Assembly (NCBI RefSeq): GCF_002843305.1
Contig: NZ_PGSG01000091.1
Span: forward strand, 1 to 64,000
Length of the DNA: 64,000 nt
Reading direction: 5' to 3'
Origin: Streptomyces barkulensis
Lineage (GTDB): Bacteria; Actinomycetota; Actinomycetes; Streptomycetales; Streptomycetaceae
Both the position numbers and the translations under genes were made by a program. The notes below the pieces were generated by a model that searched no databases, was not told where the DNA came from, and worked only from the letters and a program-made list of their open reading frames with translations. Below are positions 42,617-50,955 of this stretch, in pieces (position 1 is the stretch's first letter; the number at the start of each line of letters is the position of its first letter).

Positions 42617-44344
42617 ATGCGGTTGCGCGCACTCCTGGACAGCCCCTGGCTGGGGCTGCGGCTCCTGAGCGGCGAGGAGGGGCTCGACCGACCGGTGCGG
42701 GGCGTGATGACCACCGACCTGCGCGACCCGAGCCGCTATCTGTCGGGCGGTGAGCTGGTCCTGACGGGGCTGGCCTGGCGGCGCGGGCCCGAGGACTCCG
42801 AGCCGTTCGTCCGCATCCTGGCCGCCGCGGGCGTGGCCGCGCTGGCGGCGGGCGAGGCTGAGCTGGGCCCGGTGCCCGGGGATCTGGTGGCGGCCTGCGC
42901 ACGGCACCGGATGCCGCTGTTCTCGGTGGACGAGAAGGTCGCCTTCGCCACCGTCACCGAGCATGTGGTGCGGCAGGTGTCCGGCGAGCGGGCCGGCGAT
43001 CTGGCCGCCGTGGTGGAGCGGCACCGGCGGCTGATGTCCCCGGACCCGGCGGGCGGCGGTCCGGACGCGGTGCTGGACCTGCTGGGCTCCGATCTGGACC
43101 TGCGGGCGTGGGTGCTCTCCCCCGCCGGCCGCCCGGTCGCAGGGGACGGCGCGGAGCGGCTGCCGGCCGCCGTCCGCACCCGTCTGGCGGGCGAGCACCT
43201 GGCGGCGGTGCGGGCGGGGCGCCCCGGCCCGTACCGCGCGGTGGCCGGCGAGACGGTGTACTCGCTGTTCCCGGTGGGCGGCCCGTCGGCCGGTGCGGGG
43301 GCCGACCCCCGCCAGGCGGTGCTGTCTGCGCTGTCGGGCTGGCTGCTGGCGGTGGAGGCCGACGCGGACGAGTGGCCGGCCGAGCGGCTGGACCTGCTGC
43401 ACGGCGTCACCCAGCTGATCGCGGCCGAGCGCGAGCGGCGGGACGCCGCCCGCTCGGTGGGCCGCCGCCTGGCCGGGGAGGTGCTGGAACTGCTGCGCTC
43501 CGGCGCGCCGTCGGCCGAGGTCGCCGCCCGGCTGCGGATGACGGCCCCCGCGCTGCTGCCCGGGGCCGGGGCCGCGTCCCTGTGGCAGGTGGTCGTCGCC
43601 CGGCTGGACTGGGAGGGTGGCCCCGGCCTGTCCGAGGACGAACGGGCCCGGGCCGCCGGGGCCCTGCTGGAGGAGGCGCTGGCCGGCCCGGCCGGCGGCC
43701 GGGACGCGGCGGACCGGGTCGCGGTGGTGACGGCCGGCGGGGAGGCCGTCGCGCTCGTCCCGCTCGCGGCGGCTCCCCGGCAGGAGACCGCCGAGGAGAC
43801 CGGTGGGGAGACCGGGCCGCCCGCCGGGACCGAGGGCGCGTTCGCGGCCACCCCCCTGCTGGATGCCCTGCGGGCCCCGCTGGAGCGCGGCCTGGGCGGC
43901 CTCGGCGGACCCGAGGGACGGCTGACCCTGGGCGTCAGCGCCGCCGTCCACTCGGCCGAGGGTCTGCACGGGGCGCTGGAGGAGGCCCGCCACGCCCGGC
44001 GCGTGGCCGCCGCCCGGCCGGGGCGGGTCTGCGCGGCCGGGCACGAGGAGCTGGCCTCGCACGTCCTGCTGCTGCCCTTCGTGCCCGACGACGTGCGCCG
44101 CGCCTTCACCGCCCGGCTGCTGGACCCGCTGTACGAGTACGACCGGCGCCACCGCGCCGAACTGGTGCCCACCCTGGAGGCGTTCCTCGCCTCCGACGGC
44201 TCCTGGACGCGCTGCGCCGCCCACCTCGGCCTGCACGTCAACACCCTGCGCTACCGGGTGGGCCGCATCGAGCGGCTCACCGGCCGCGACCTGTCCCGGC
44301 TGGAGGACAAGGTGGACTTCTTCCTCGCCCTGCGCATGCGCTGA
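42617..44344 (+). CDS. PucR-family transcriptional regulator
   Basis: 575 residues. The N-terminal PucR domain covers residues about 5-125 (LRALLDSPWLGLRLLSGEEG, VRGVMTTDLRDPSRYLSGGELVLTGLAWRR). A middle GAF/GGDEF-like sensor region follows. The C-terminal PucR helix-turn-helix spans residues about 500-560 (LVPTLEAFLASDGSWTRCAA, HLGLHVNTLRYRVGRIERLT). Members regulate purine or allantoin catabolism and amino-acid genes. Divergent placement from an NCS2 purine permease gene suggests local control of purine uptake. ATG at 42617 with GGAAG upstream. Confidence 0.9.
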   Translation: MRLRALLDSPWLGLRLLSGEEGLDRPVRGVMTTDLRDPSRYLSGGELVLTGLAWRRGPEDSEPFVRILAAAGVAALAAGEAELGPVPGDLVAACARHRMPLFSVDEKVAFATVTEHVVRQVSGERAGDLAAVVERHRRLMSPDPAGGGPDAVLDLLGSDLDLRAWVLSPAGRPVAGDGAERLPAAVRTRLAGEHLAAVRAGRPGPYRAVAGETVYSLFPVGGPSAGAGADPRQAVLSALSGWLLAVEADADEWPAERLDLLHGVTQLIAAERERRDAARSVGRRLAGEVLELLRSGAPSAEVAARLRMTAPALLPGAGAASLWQVVVARLDWEGGPGLSEDERARAAGALLEEALAGPAGGRDAADRVAVVTAGGEAVALVPLAAAPRQETAEETGGETGPPAGTEGAFAATPLLDALRAPLERGLGGLGGPEGRLTLGVSAAVHSAEGLHGALEEARHARRVAAARPGRVCAAGHEELASHVLLLPFVPDDVRRAFTARLLDPLYEYDRRHRAELVPTLEAFLASDGSWTRCAAHLGLHVNTLRYRVGRIERLTGRDLSRLEDKVDFFLALRMR

Positions 44345-44381
44345 GCACCCGCCCGAGCCGACCCGGCCAGGTCCCCCGTCC

Positions 44382-44387
44382 TACGCT
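44382..44387 (+). promoter_or_regulatory. -10 element of a probable leaderless transcript
   Basis: TACGCT ends 6 bp before the GTG start at 44394, and no ribosome site precedes that start, so transcription and translation probably begin at the same base. Confidence 0.5.
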
Positions 44388-44393
44388 GTAAGG

Positions 44394-44591
44394 GTGTACG
44401 CGCGCAGGCGGCGCCGCTATTTCGCGCTGATGGGGCTGTGCCTGGCCCTCTTCGTCGGCGCGTGGGCCTTCGTGCGCCTGTGGTCGGTCCCGCTGGCGAT
44501 CGCGATGTGTGTGGTGGCCATGGTCATCCCGCCGGTCGCGGCGGTCGTCGCCAACCGGCGGGAGCCGGACGACCGCTGGTGGGACGAGTGA
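44394..44591 (+). CDS. Small membrane protein, DUF3099-like
   Basis: 65 residues. A basic N-terminus (YARRRRRYF) is followed by two membrane segments (ALMGLCLALFVGAWAFV and PLAIAMCVVAMVIPPVAAVV) and an acidic end NRREPDDRWWDE. This arrangement matches small actinobacterial proteins I know as DUF3099; no function is established. The GTG start at 44394 lacks a ribosome site and lies close to a -10 element. It follows the PucR-type gene by 50 bp but seems to have its own promoter. Confidence 0.75.
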   Translation: MYARRRRRYFALMGLCLALFVGAWAFVRLWSVPLAIAMCVVAMVIPPVAAVVANRREPDDRWWDE

Positions 44592-44645
44592 CCGCGACGG
44601 TCGGCGACGCATGCCGTCCGGGGTGTGTCAAGAGCTGACCAAGAT

Positions 44646-44661
44646 TGTGAAACCGTTCACA
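44646..44661. promoter_or_regulatory. Crp-type binding site
   Basis: TGTGA-AACCGT-TCACA is a perfect match to the TGTGA-N6-TCACA consensus of CRP/FNR-family proteins and near the GTG-N6-GNCAC motif described for Streptomyces Crp. It lies 99 to 84 bp before the GTG of the TPR-like gene. Confidence 0.7.
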
Positions 44662-44744
44662 CTTACCTCTTGGCGGGGCCCCGGTGTTCGTGCTGGGATT
44701 CGCTCACATCCGGCTCGACGGCGCGCTTGGTTGGGGAGGGCACT

Positions 44745-45662
<918 letters not shown>

Positions 45663-45712
45663 CGCGCGCCACTCGTGCGGACGGGCATTGCACCGGCACC
45701 GATCATGTGAGC

Positions 45713-45731
45713 TAAGGTAAGCCTTACCTGT
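45713..45731. promoter_or_regulatory. Iron box (DmdR/IdeR/DtxR-type operator)
   Basis: TAAGGTAAGCCTTACCT at 45713-45729 is a near-perfect palindrome matching the actinobacterial iron box (TTAGGTTAGGCTCACCTAA type). It lies 28 bp before the FhuF-like start with TTATAG next to it as a possible -10, so iron-replete repression is predicted. Confidence 0.87.
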
Positions 45732-45758
45732 TATAGCCGTCGATTCGGTGGTACCCGC

Positions 45759-46619
45759 ATGGCCATGTGCACCCTCGCCCCCGCGCCCGAGACGCCCGCC
45801 GCGTCGCCGCTGGCCGCGGCCTACGACCGTCTGGCCGAGGTCTTCCCCGGCCTGCGGGTCACCGAGGTGCGGGAGGCCGGTGAACTGCCGCGCGGCGGCG
45901 GCTGGGTGCGGGCCGCGGAGCTGGCCGAGGGCGGGGCCGTTCTGGACGCCTTCCTGGCCTGGGACGACGAGCAGGTACGGCGCGACTACGGCGAGCGGGC
46001 CCGGCCCGATGTGGTCGCCGGTTTCGGTCTGCACCGCTACGCCTGGTCGGTCTGCCTGCTGGTGACGCTCCCCTGGTTCCTGCACCGCCGGGTGCCGCGC
46101 CTCCCGGTGGGCTCGGTGGCCTACGACCGCGCCTCGGGCCGGATGGCGGTGTGCGCCGAGGAGTTCTCCTGCCTGCCCGGCGATCCGGCCGCCGCCCTGC
46201 CCGGCGCCCGTGTCGTCCACGGCGATGAGGCGCTGCGGGCGGCCGTGCGGGAGTCGGTGGCCGAGCACCTCGGCCCCCTCCTGGAGGCGTTCGGGCCGCG
46301 CATGCGCCGCGGACCGCGCGCGCTGTGGGGCATGGCGACGGACGAGATCACCGAGGGCCTGTGGTACATCGGTCATCTGCTGGGCGAGGAGCGGCGCGCG
46401 ATGGCCGAGACCGAGCTGCTGCTGCCGGGCTCGGTCGCCCCGTTCCCCCGGGGCGCCGCCTTCCGTGAGCTGTCCGGGCCGGACGGCGAGAGGTACCCCA
46501 CCCGGGACCGGGCGAGCTGCTGCATGTTCTACACGCTGCGCCCGCGGGACACCTGCGTCACCTGCCCGCGCACCTGCGACGCCGACCGGGTGGAGCGGCT
46601 GAGCGCCGCGCGCGCCTGA
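45759..46619 (+). CDS. FhuF-like (2Fe-2S) ferric-siderophore reductase
   Basis: Predicted to release iron from ferric siderophores in the cytoplasm by reduction. The product has 286 residues. The C-terminal FhuF-type cluster motif is Cys-Cys-x10-Cys-x2-Cys (CCMFYTLRPRDTCVTCPRTC, residues about 255-275). The preceding region contains GLHRYAWSVCLLVTLPWFLH and LWGMATDEITEGLWYIGHLL. The iron box just upstream fits induction under iron limitation. No siderophore synthase or importer is adjacent. ATG at 45759 is used; ATG at 45765 is equally possible, and neither has a strong ribosome site. Confidence 0.87.
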   Translation: MAMCTLAPAPETPAASPLAAAYDRLAEVFPGLRVTEVREAGELPRGGGWVRAAELAEGGAVLDAFLAWDDEQVRRDYGERARPDVVAGFGLHRYAWSVCLLVTLPWFLHRRVPRLPVGSVAYDRASGRMAVCAEEFSCLPGDPAAALPGARVVHGDEALRAAVRESVAEHLGPLLEAFGPRMRRGPRALWGMATDEITEGLWYIGHLLGEERRAMAETELLLPGSVAPFPRGAAFRELSGPDGERYPTRDRASCCMFYTLRPRDTCVTCPRTCDADRVERLSAARA

Positions 46620-46896
46620 TCCACCGCCCCTCCTCGCGCCGGGGAGCACCCGGTCCGGGCGGGCGGGGCGGGCGGAGTGGACTCCCTTCGGGATTCGAGC
46701 ATCCGGCCGGTAACCGGCAGCGATTGCGGCTCGCTACACTCCTGTTCGCACGTTCTGGCCACCATCGGCGGTTTTTTGGGCCCAAAGGGCCTGCCACACA
46801 ATCTTTTTTCCGCCAGGATGCTGCGGGTCAACGAAGCCAACGCGAGCACGGCGGGGCCGTCTTGACGGCATGCCGCCAGGCAGGGGACACCCCCGG
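46620..46896. other. 277 bp leader/intergenic region with two T6 tracts
   Basis: No coding gene. TACACT at 46735-46740 may be a -10. Downstream, GGCGG-TTTTTT, then GGCCC-AAA-GGGCC, then TTTTTT-CCGCC form a nested, unusually T-rich structure (about 46766-46812), followed by GCCGTC-TT-GACGGC. It may be a structured 5' leader or a small RNA. Confidence 0.45.
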
Positions 46897-47946
46897 ATGA
46901 GACTGACGGACATATCGATGAACTGGGTGCTGGCGGGTGCCGTACTGCTCGTCGGCGCCCTGGTCGCGGTCGTGCTGATGGGCCGCGGAAGCGGACGCCA
47001 CAGGACCGACGAGGACCAGGGGGCGGACTCCTGGGAGCGCATGGAGGAGCGCCGCCGCCGCAAGGAGACGGTCTACGCCATCGCCTCCTACGTGCTGCTG
47101 TTCTGCTGCGCGGGCGTCGCCGCCGCGCTCTCCTTCCACGGCCTGGTGGGATTCGGCCGGGAGAACCTCGGTTTGTCGGGGGGCTGGGAGTTCCTGGTCC
47201 CCTTCGGCCTGGACGGCGCGGCGATGTTCTCCGCCGTCATCGCCGTGCGCGAGGCCAGCCACGGTGACGCCTCCCTCGGCTCGCGGCTGCTGGTGTGGCT
47301 CTTCGCGGGCGCCGCGGCGTGGTTCAACTGGGTGCACGCCCCGCGCGGCGACGAGCACGCGGGCGCCCCGCAGTTCTTCGCGGGCATGTCGATCGCGGCG
47401 GCCATCCTCTTCGACCGGGCGCTCAAGCAGACCCGGCGCGCCGCCCTGCGCGAACAGGGCCTGGTGCCGCGTCCGCTGCCGCAGATCCGGGTGGTGCGCT
47501 GGCTGCGCGCCCCGCGCGAGACCTACGCCGCCTGGTCGCTGATGCTGCTGGAGGGCGTGCGGACGCTGGACGAGGCGGTCGACGAGGTCCGCGAGGACCG
47601 CCGCCGCAAGGAGGAGGAGCGCGCCCGCAAGCGCGAGCAGCGGAAGCTGGAGCGGGCCCGGCTGCGGGCGATCAGCCGGCTGGGCCGCGGCGCCGACGCG
47701 CAGCAGGTGGAGCTGGAGGTCAGCGCGGGCTCCCCGCAGCCCGCGCGGCCGCGCGCCGCGCTGGGGGCCGCCTCGGACGACGCCGGCGGCGGCACGCTGG
47801 GCGCGGACGGACTGGGCGCGGACGGACTGCGCAAGGTGGACCCGCCCCGCCCGGCGGACGCGTTCGGCTCCGAGGAGAGTCTGACCAGCCCCCGGCTGGA
47901 CTCGCTGGAGGCCAAACTCGCCGCCATCGAGAAGCAGTTCGGCTGA
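46897..47946 (+). CDS. DUF2637-type (SpdB-like) multi-pass membrane protein
   Basis: 349 residues. One N-terminal segment (NWVLAGAVLLVGALVAVVLM) is followed by three more (YAIASYVLLFCCAGVAAALS, EFLVPFGLDGAAMFSAVIAV, SRLLVWLFAGAAAWFNWVHA) and a further weak one near MSIAAAILF. A long cytoplasmic part carries a charged coiled-coil-like stretch (residues about 215-260, rich in Arg, Lys, Glu) and a disordered tail. The DUF2637 family includes SpdB-like proteins of actinobacterial plasmid transfer, but chromosomal copies like this one have no known role. ATG at 46897 has AGGGGA upstream. Confidence 0.78.
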   Translation: MRLTDISMNWVLAGAVLLVGALVAVVLMGRGSGRHRTDEDQGADSWERMEERRRRKETVYAIASYVLLFCCAGVAAALSFHGLVGFGRENLGLSGGWEFLVPFGLDGAAMFSAVIAVREASHGDASLGSRLLVWLFAGAAAWFNWVHAPRGDEHAGAPQFFAGMSIAAAILFDRALKQTRRAALREQGLVPRPLPQIRVVRWLRAPRETYAAWSLMLLEGVRTLDEAVDEVREDRRRKEEERARKREQRKLERARLRAISRLGRGADAQQVELEVSAGSPQPARPRAALGAASDDAGGGTLGADGLGADGLRKVDPPRPADAFGSEESLTSPRLDSLEAKLAAIEKQFG

Positions 47947-47966
47947 CCTTCCCGGCTCTCCCCCCG

Positions 47967-48004
47967 CGGCCGCCGCGGCCGGTTCCCACCGGCCGCGGCG
48001 GCCG
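47967..48004. terminator. 16 bp hairpin between converging genes
   Basis: The arms 47967-47982 and 47989-48004 pair perfectly around TTCCCA. Serves the DUF2637-type gene and/or the ogt operon. Confidence 0.8.
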
Positions 48005-48071
48005 TCCCCGTCGGCGCCCCCGGCGGCTCGCGGCGGCACGGCCGCTCACGGCACGGAGGCCCGCAGCGCCC

Positions 48072-48563
48072 TCACGGTGCTCTCAGCACCCCTTCGAGGG
48101 TCAGCAGCAGCTTCTTGCGCTCCAGCCCGCCCGCGTATCCCGTCAGCGATCCGCTCGCGCCGATGACGCGGTGGCAGGGACGCACCACCATCAGCGGGTT
48201 GGCGCCCACCGCTCCCCCGACGGCCCGCACCGAGCGCGGCTCCAGGCCCGCCATGGCGGCCAGTTCGCCGTAGGTGACGGTGGCTCCGTAGGGGATGCGC
48301 TCCAGGGCGGCCCACACCCGCTCGCGGAACTCCGACCCCTCGGTGGCCACGGTGAGGTCGAACTTCTTCAGCTCCCCGGCGAAGTAGGCGTCGAACTGCC
48401 GCACCACATCGGCGAAGGCCGCGTCGTCGCGCCGCCGGCCGGGCGGCACACGGGCACCGCCCTTCTGGCCGGGCACGCTGACCGAGGCCACCACGCCGGG
48501 CCCGGGGCCGGCGATCAGCAGCTCGCCCAGCGGGCTGGGGCAGGTGGTGTAGAGGGTGGTCAT
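48072..48563 (-). CDS. ogt: Methylated-DNA-protein cysteine methyltransferase
   Basis: Suicide repair of O6-alkylguanine, 163 residues, normal length. The acceptor Cys lies in VVRPCHRVIGASG (PCHRV), followed by LTGYAGGLERKKLLL. The N-terminal ribonuclease-H-like part is also present (LYTTCPSPLGELLIAG). ATG at 48563 overlaps the stop of the Ada/AlkA-type gene by 4 bp, so the two alkylation-repair proteins are translationally coupled. Confidence 0.94.
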   Translation of the reverse strand: MTTLYTTCPSPLGELLIAGPGPGVVASVSVPGQKGGARVPPGRRRDDAAFADVVRQFDAYFAGELKKFDLTVATEGSEFRERVWAALERIPYGATVTYGELAAMAGLEPRSVRAVGGAVGANPLMVVRPCHRVIGASGSLTGYAGGLERKKLLLTLEGVLRAP

Positions 48564-50140
48564 CGCTTCTCCGCGTTCTCGGTCTCGGTCTCGGTCCCGG
48601 TCCCGGTCCCGGTCTCGGCCGGGGGCGGGGCCGGGGGCGGGGGCGGGGGCGGGGTGAGGGTGGCGTTCCACAGGTGGTGCAGGGCGTAGGAGCGCCAGGG
48701 GCGCCAGCGTCCGGCGTCCGGCACGCGGGCTCCGATCCGCTCCAGCCCGTGCCGCACTCCCGCGTCGCCGGCCAGGAAGACGTCGGGGTCGCCCAGCGCG
48801 CGCATCCGGACGTAGCCGGCCGTCCACGGGCCGATGCCGGGCAAGGCGAGCAGGGCCCGCTCGGCCTCGTCCCGGTCGGCTCCGGGGTCGAGGACGAGGG
48901 CGCCGTCGGCGAGGGCGGCGGCGACCGCACGCACCGCCCGGCGGCGGGAGCCGGGCATGCGCAACTCCTCCAGGGGCGCCCCGGCGAGGGTTCCGGGGTC
49001 GGGGAAGAGGTGGGTGAGGCTGCCGTCGGGGGCGGGCAGCGGCTTGCCGTACGCCGCCACGAGCACGCCCGTCAGCGTACGGGCCGCGCCCACGGTGACC
49101 TGCTGGCCGAGTACGGCGCGCACCGCCGCCTCGTGCGGGTCGGACGCGCCCGGCGAGCGCAGCCCCGGCAGCCGGTGGACCAGGGGGCCGAGCAGCGGGT
49201 CGCAGCCCAGCCGGTCGGCGACGGCGTACGGGTCGGCGTCCAGGTCGAACAGCCGCCGCATCCGCTGCACGGCGGTGGTCAGGTCCCGCAGGTCGGCCAG
49301 GCGCAGCCGGCACGGCAGCCAGCCGCCGCACCCGCCGCCGCCCGCCTCGTCCGCCCTCTCCCGGACCTCCGCGACGCCGTGGCCGTGGGGCAGGGCGAGG
49401 GTGCGCCGGTAGGTGCGGGCGCCGGTCTCCCCGGTGACCTCCTCGACGCCGGGGACGGCCCGCCGCTGGAGGAAGCCGAAGACCTCCGCGGCGGCGTACG
49501 GGCCCCGGTGGGCCAGCCGCAACTCCACTCCCCCGCCCCCGGCCGCCTCCCCGGCCGCCGCCCGGGGCCGGGTCGCCGCCCTGGCGCGGCCGCGGGCGCG
49601 CAATTCGCGCGGGGTGCAGGCGTGGGCCTCGCGGATGGTGTCGTTGAACTGCCGCACGCTGGCGAAGCCGGAGGCGAAGGCGATCTCGGTGACCGGCAGC
49701 GCGGTCGTCTGGAGCAGCACCCTGGCGGTGTGCGTCCGCTGGGCGCGGGCCAGGGCGACGGGGCCGGCGCCCAGGTCCGCGGTGAGCCGCCGGTGTATCT
49801 GGCGGGCGCTGTAGCCCAGCCGGCGGGCGAGCCCCTCGACGCCCTCGCGGTCCACGACACCGTCGGCGATCATCCGCATCGCGCGGCCGGTGAGATCGGC
49901 CCGCGCGTTCCACTCGGCCGATCCCGGCACGGCGTCGGGCCGACAGCGGCGGCACGCCCGCAGACCGGCCCGCTGGGCGGCGGCGGCCGAGGGGAAGAAC
50001 CGCACGTTGCCCCGCTTGGGGGTGACCGCCGGGCAGCTGGGGCGGCAGTAGATGCCGGTGGTGAGCACACCGGTGAAGAAGACGCCGTCGAACCGCTCGT
50101 CACGGCTGCGGACCGCCTCGTACCTGGCCTCGTCGTCCAT
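48560..50140 (-). CDS. Ada-type regulator / AlkA 3-methyladenine DNA glycosylase fusion
   Basis: 526 residues in three parts. Residues 1-80 are the Ada zinc-binding methylphosphotriester domain (GIYCRPSCPA and RACRRCRPD supply the four Cys). Residues about 90-185 are an AraC-type helix-turn-helix (MIADGVVDREGVEGLARRLG, SGFASVRQFNDTIREA). From about 210 an AlkA N-domain and HhH-GPD glycosylase follow (GIGPWTAGYVRMRALGDPDV, with the catalytic Asp in LAGDAGVRHG). It should sense alkyl damage, activate transcription and excise alkylated bases. ATG at 50140. The C-terminus is a Pro run plus Thr-Gly/Thr-Glu repeats encoded by GGTCTC/GGTCCC hexamers. Coupled with ogt. Confidence 0.9.
   Translation of the reverse strand: MDDEARYEAVRSRDERFDGVFFTGVLTTGIYCRPSCPAVTPKRGNVRFFPSAAAAQRAGLRACRRCRPDAVPGSAEWNARADLTGRAMRMIADGVVDREGVEGLARRLGYSARQIHRRLTADLGAGPVALARAQRTHTARVLLQTTALPVTEIAFASGFASVRQFNDTIREAHACTPRELRARGRARAATRPRAAAGEAAGGGGVELRLAHRGPYAAAEVFGFLQRRAVPGVEEVTGETGARTYRRTLALPHGHGVAEVRERADEAGGGGCGGWLPCRLRLADLRDLTTAVQRMRRLFDLDADPYAVADRLGCDPLLGPLVHRLPGLRSPGASDPHEAAVRAVLGQQVTVGAARTLTGVLVAAYGKPLPAPDGSLTHLFPDPGTLAGAPLEELRMPGSRRRAVRAVAAALADGALVLDPGADRDEAERALLALPGIGPWTAGYVRMRALGDPDVFLAGDAGVRHGLERIGARVPDAGRWRPWRSYALHHLWNATLTPPPPPPPAPPPAETGTGTGTETETENAEKR
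48581..48616. repeat. Hexamer repeat (GGTCTC/GGTCCC), 6 units
   Basis: Six in-frame hexamers at the 3' end of the Ada/AlkA gene, encoding Thr-Gly/Thr-Glu pairs, adjoining a GGGGGC-type run (48620-48652) encoding the Pro stretch. Confidence 0.88.
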
Positions 50141-50243
50141 CACGCGATCCAGTGTGCGCCGCGCGGCCGTCCGCCACTGGCGGAAATCGGACGCGGCGGT
50201 GAAGCCTGCCCTCACCTTCCAGGGGCGCGGACCTCCCATCCCA

Positions 50244-50277
50244 GTGCCCGCGCGGCGCCCTGGCGCCGCGCGGGCAC
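50244..50277 (-). terminator. 16 bp hairpin downstream of the gene at 50292
   Basis: The arms 50244-50259 and 50262-50277 pair perfectly with a 2 nt loop, 15 bp past the minus-strand stop. Confidence 0.8.
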
Positions 50278-50291
50278 GGCGGCCGTCGGTG

Positions 50292-50876
50292 TCACGGGAG
50301 GCGCTGGAGCAGGCCCCAGGTGAACTCCGCGATCACCTCGTGCCGCCTTCCCGCCCGGTCCGGGGCGGTGAAGGCCAGCCGCCACCGGGTGGGCGCCGAG
50401 CCCTCCATCGGGCGGGCGGGCGCGAAGGCGCGGGCGACCTCGTCCACCGTGCACGTCCACGGCAGCAGGTCCTCCACCGTGCGCGGCTCGGGGCCGGGTG
50501 CCCCCGGAGCGCGCACCAGCCACTCGTTCCACACCGATCCGCCCGGCGCGGTCAGCACCTCCAGACGCAGGTCCGGCCACAGCGGCAGCGGCCAGCGCAG
50601 CGCCCGGCAGTCCAGGTCGCCCACCCGGCGCGGCTCGTCCGTCTCCGGCTCGCCGAGCACCGAGCGGTACCGGGCCGCCGCGCCGCGGGAGCGCGGTGAG
50701 CGGCCGGCGGCCTGCCAGCGGCGGTTGGCCTCGCGCATCTCGGCTCGGTCGGCGCCCAGCGCGCGCAGCGCGTCGAGCACCAGGTCCGGCTGGAAGTCGG
50801 CCATCCGGCGCAGCAGGACGAGCTGGAACTGCCGGGGGCCGAACGGCTGGGCGGGGGCGTCGCTGCGGGTGGGCAC
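50292..50876 (-). CDS. Unknown conserved-looking protein
   Basis: 194 residues; no family recognised. It is predicted soluble, Trp- and Arg-rich: PRQFQLVLLRRMADFQPDLVLDALRALG near the N-terminus, then RYRSVLGEPE, LDCRALRWPLPLWPDLRLEVLTA, NEWLVRA and RWRLAFTAPDRAGRRHEVIAEF. The succession of strands in the second half suggests a beta-rich domain. GTG at 50876 is the first in-frame start and has no clear ribosome site. It has its own strong terminator and lies between two repair/translation genes. Confidence 0.6.
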   Translation of the reverse strand: MPTRSDAPAQPFGPRQFQLVLLRRMADFQPDLVLDALRALGADRAEMREANRRWQAAGRSPRSRGAAARYRSVLGEPETDEPRRVGDLDCRALRWPLPLWPDLRLEVLTAPGGSVWNEWLVRAPGAPGPEPRTVEDLLPWTCTVDEVARAFAPARPMEGSAPTRWRLAFTAPDRAGRRHEVIAEFTWGLLQRLP

Positions 50877-50900
50877 GGGGCGACGTTAGCAACCGGCTTC

Positions 50901-50951
50901 CGCCGCCCCGTGCCCGCAGTGCCCGCAGTGCCCGCCTCGTGCGGGGCGGCG
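50901..50951 (-). terminator. Hairpin downstream of rsgA
   Basis: CGCCGCCCCG at 50901-50910 pairs with CGGGGCGGCG at 50942-50951. The loop holds three copies of GTGCCCGC. It ends 5 bp past the rsgA stop. Confidence 0.6.
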
Positions 50952-50955
50952 AGGG

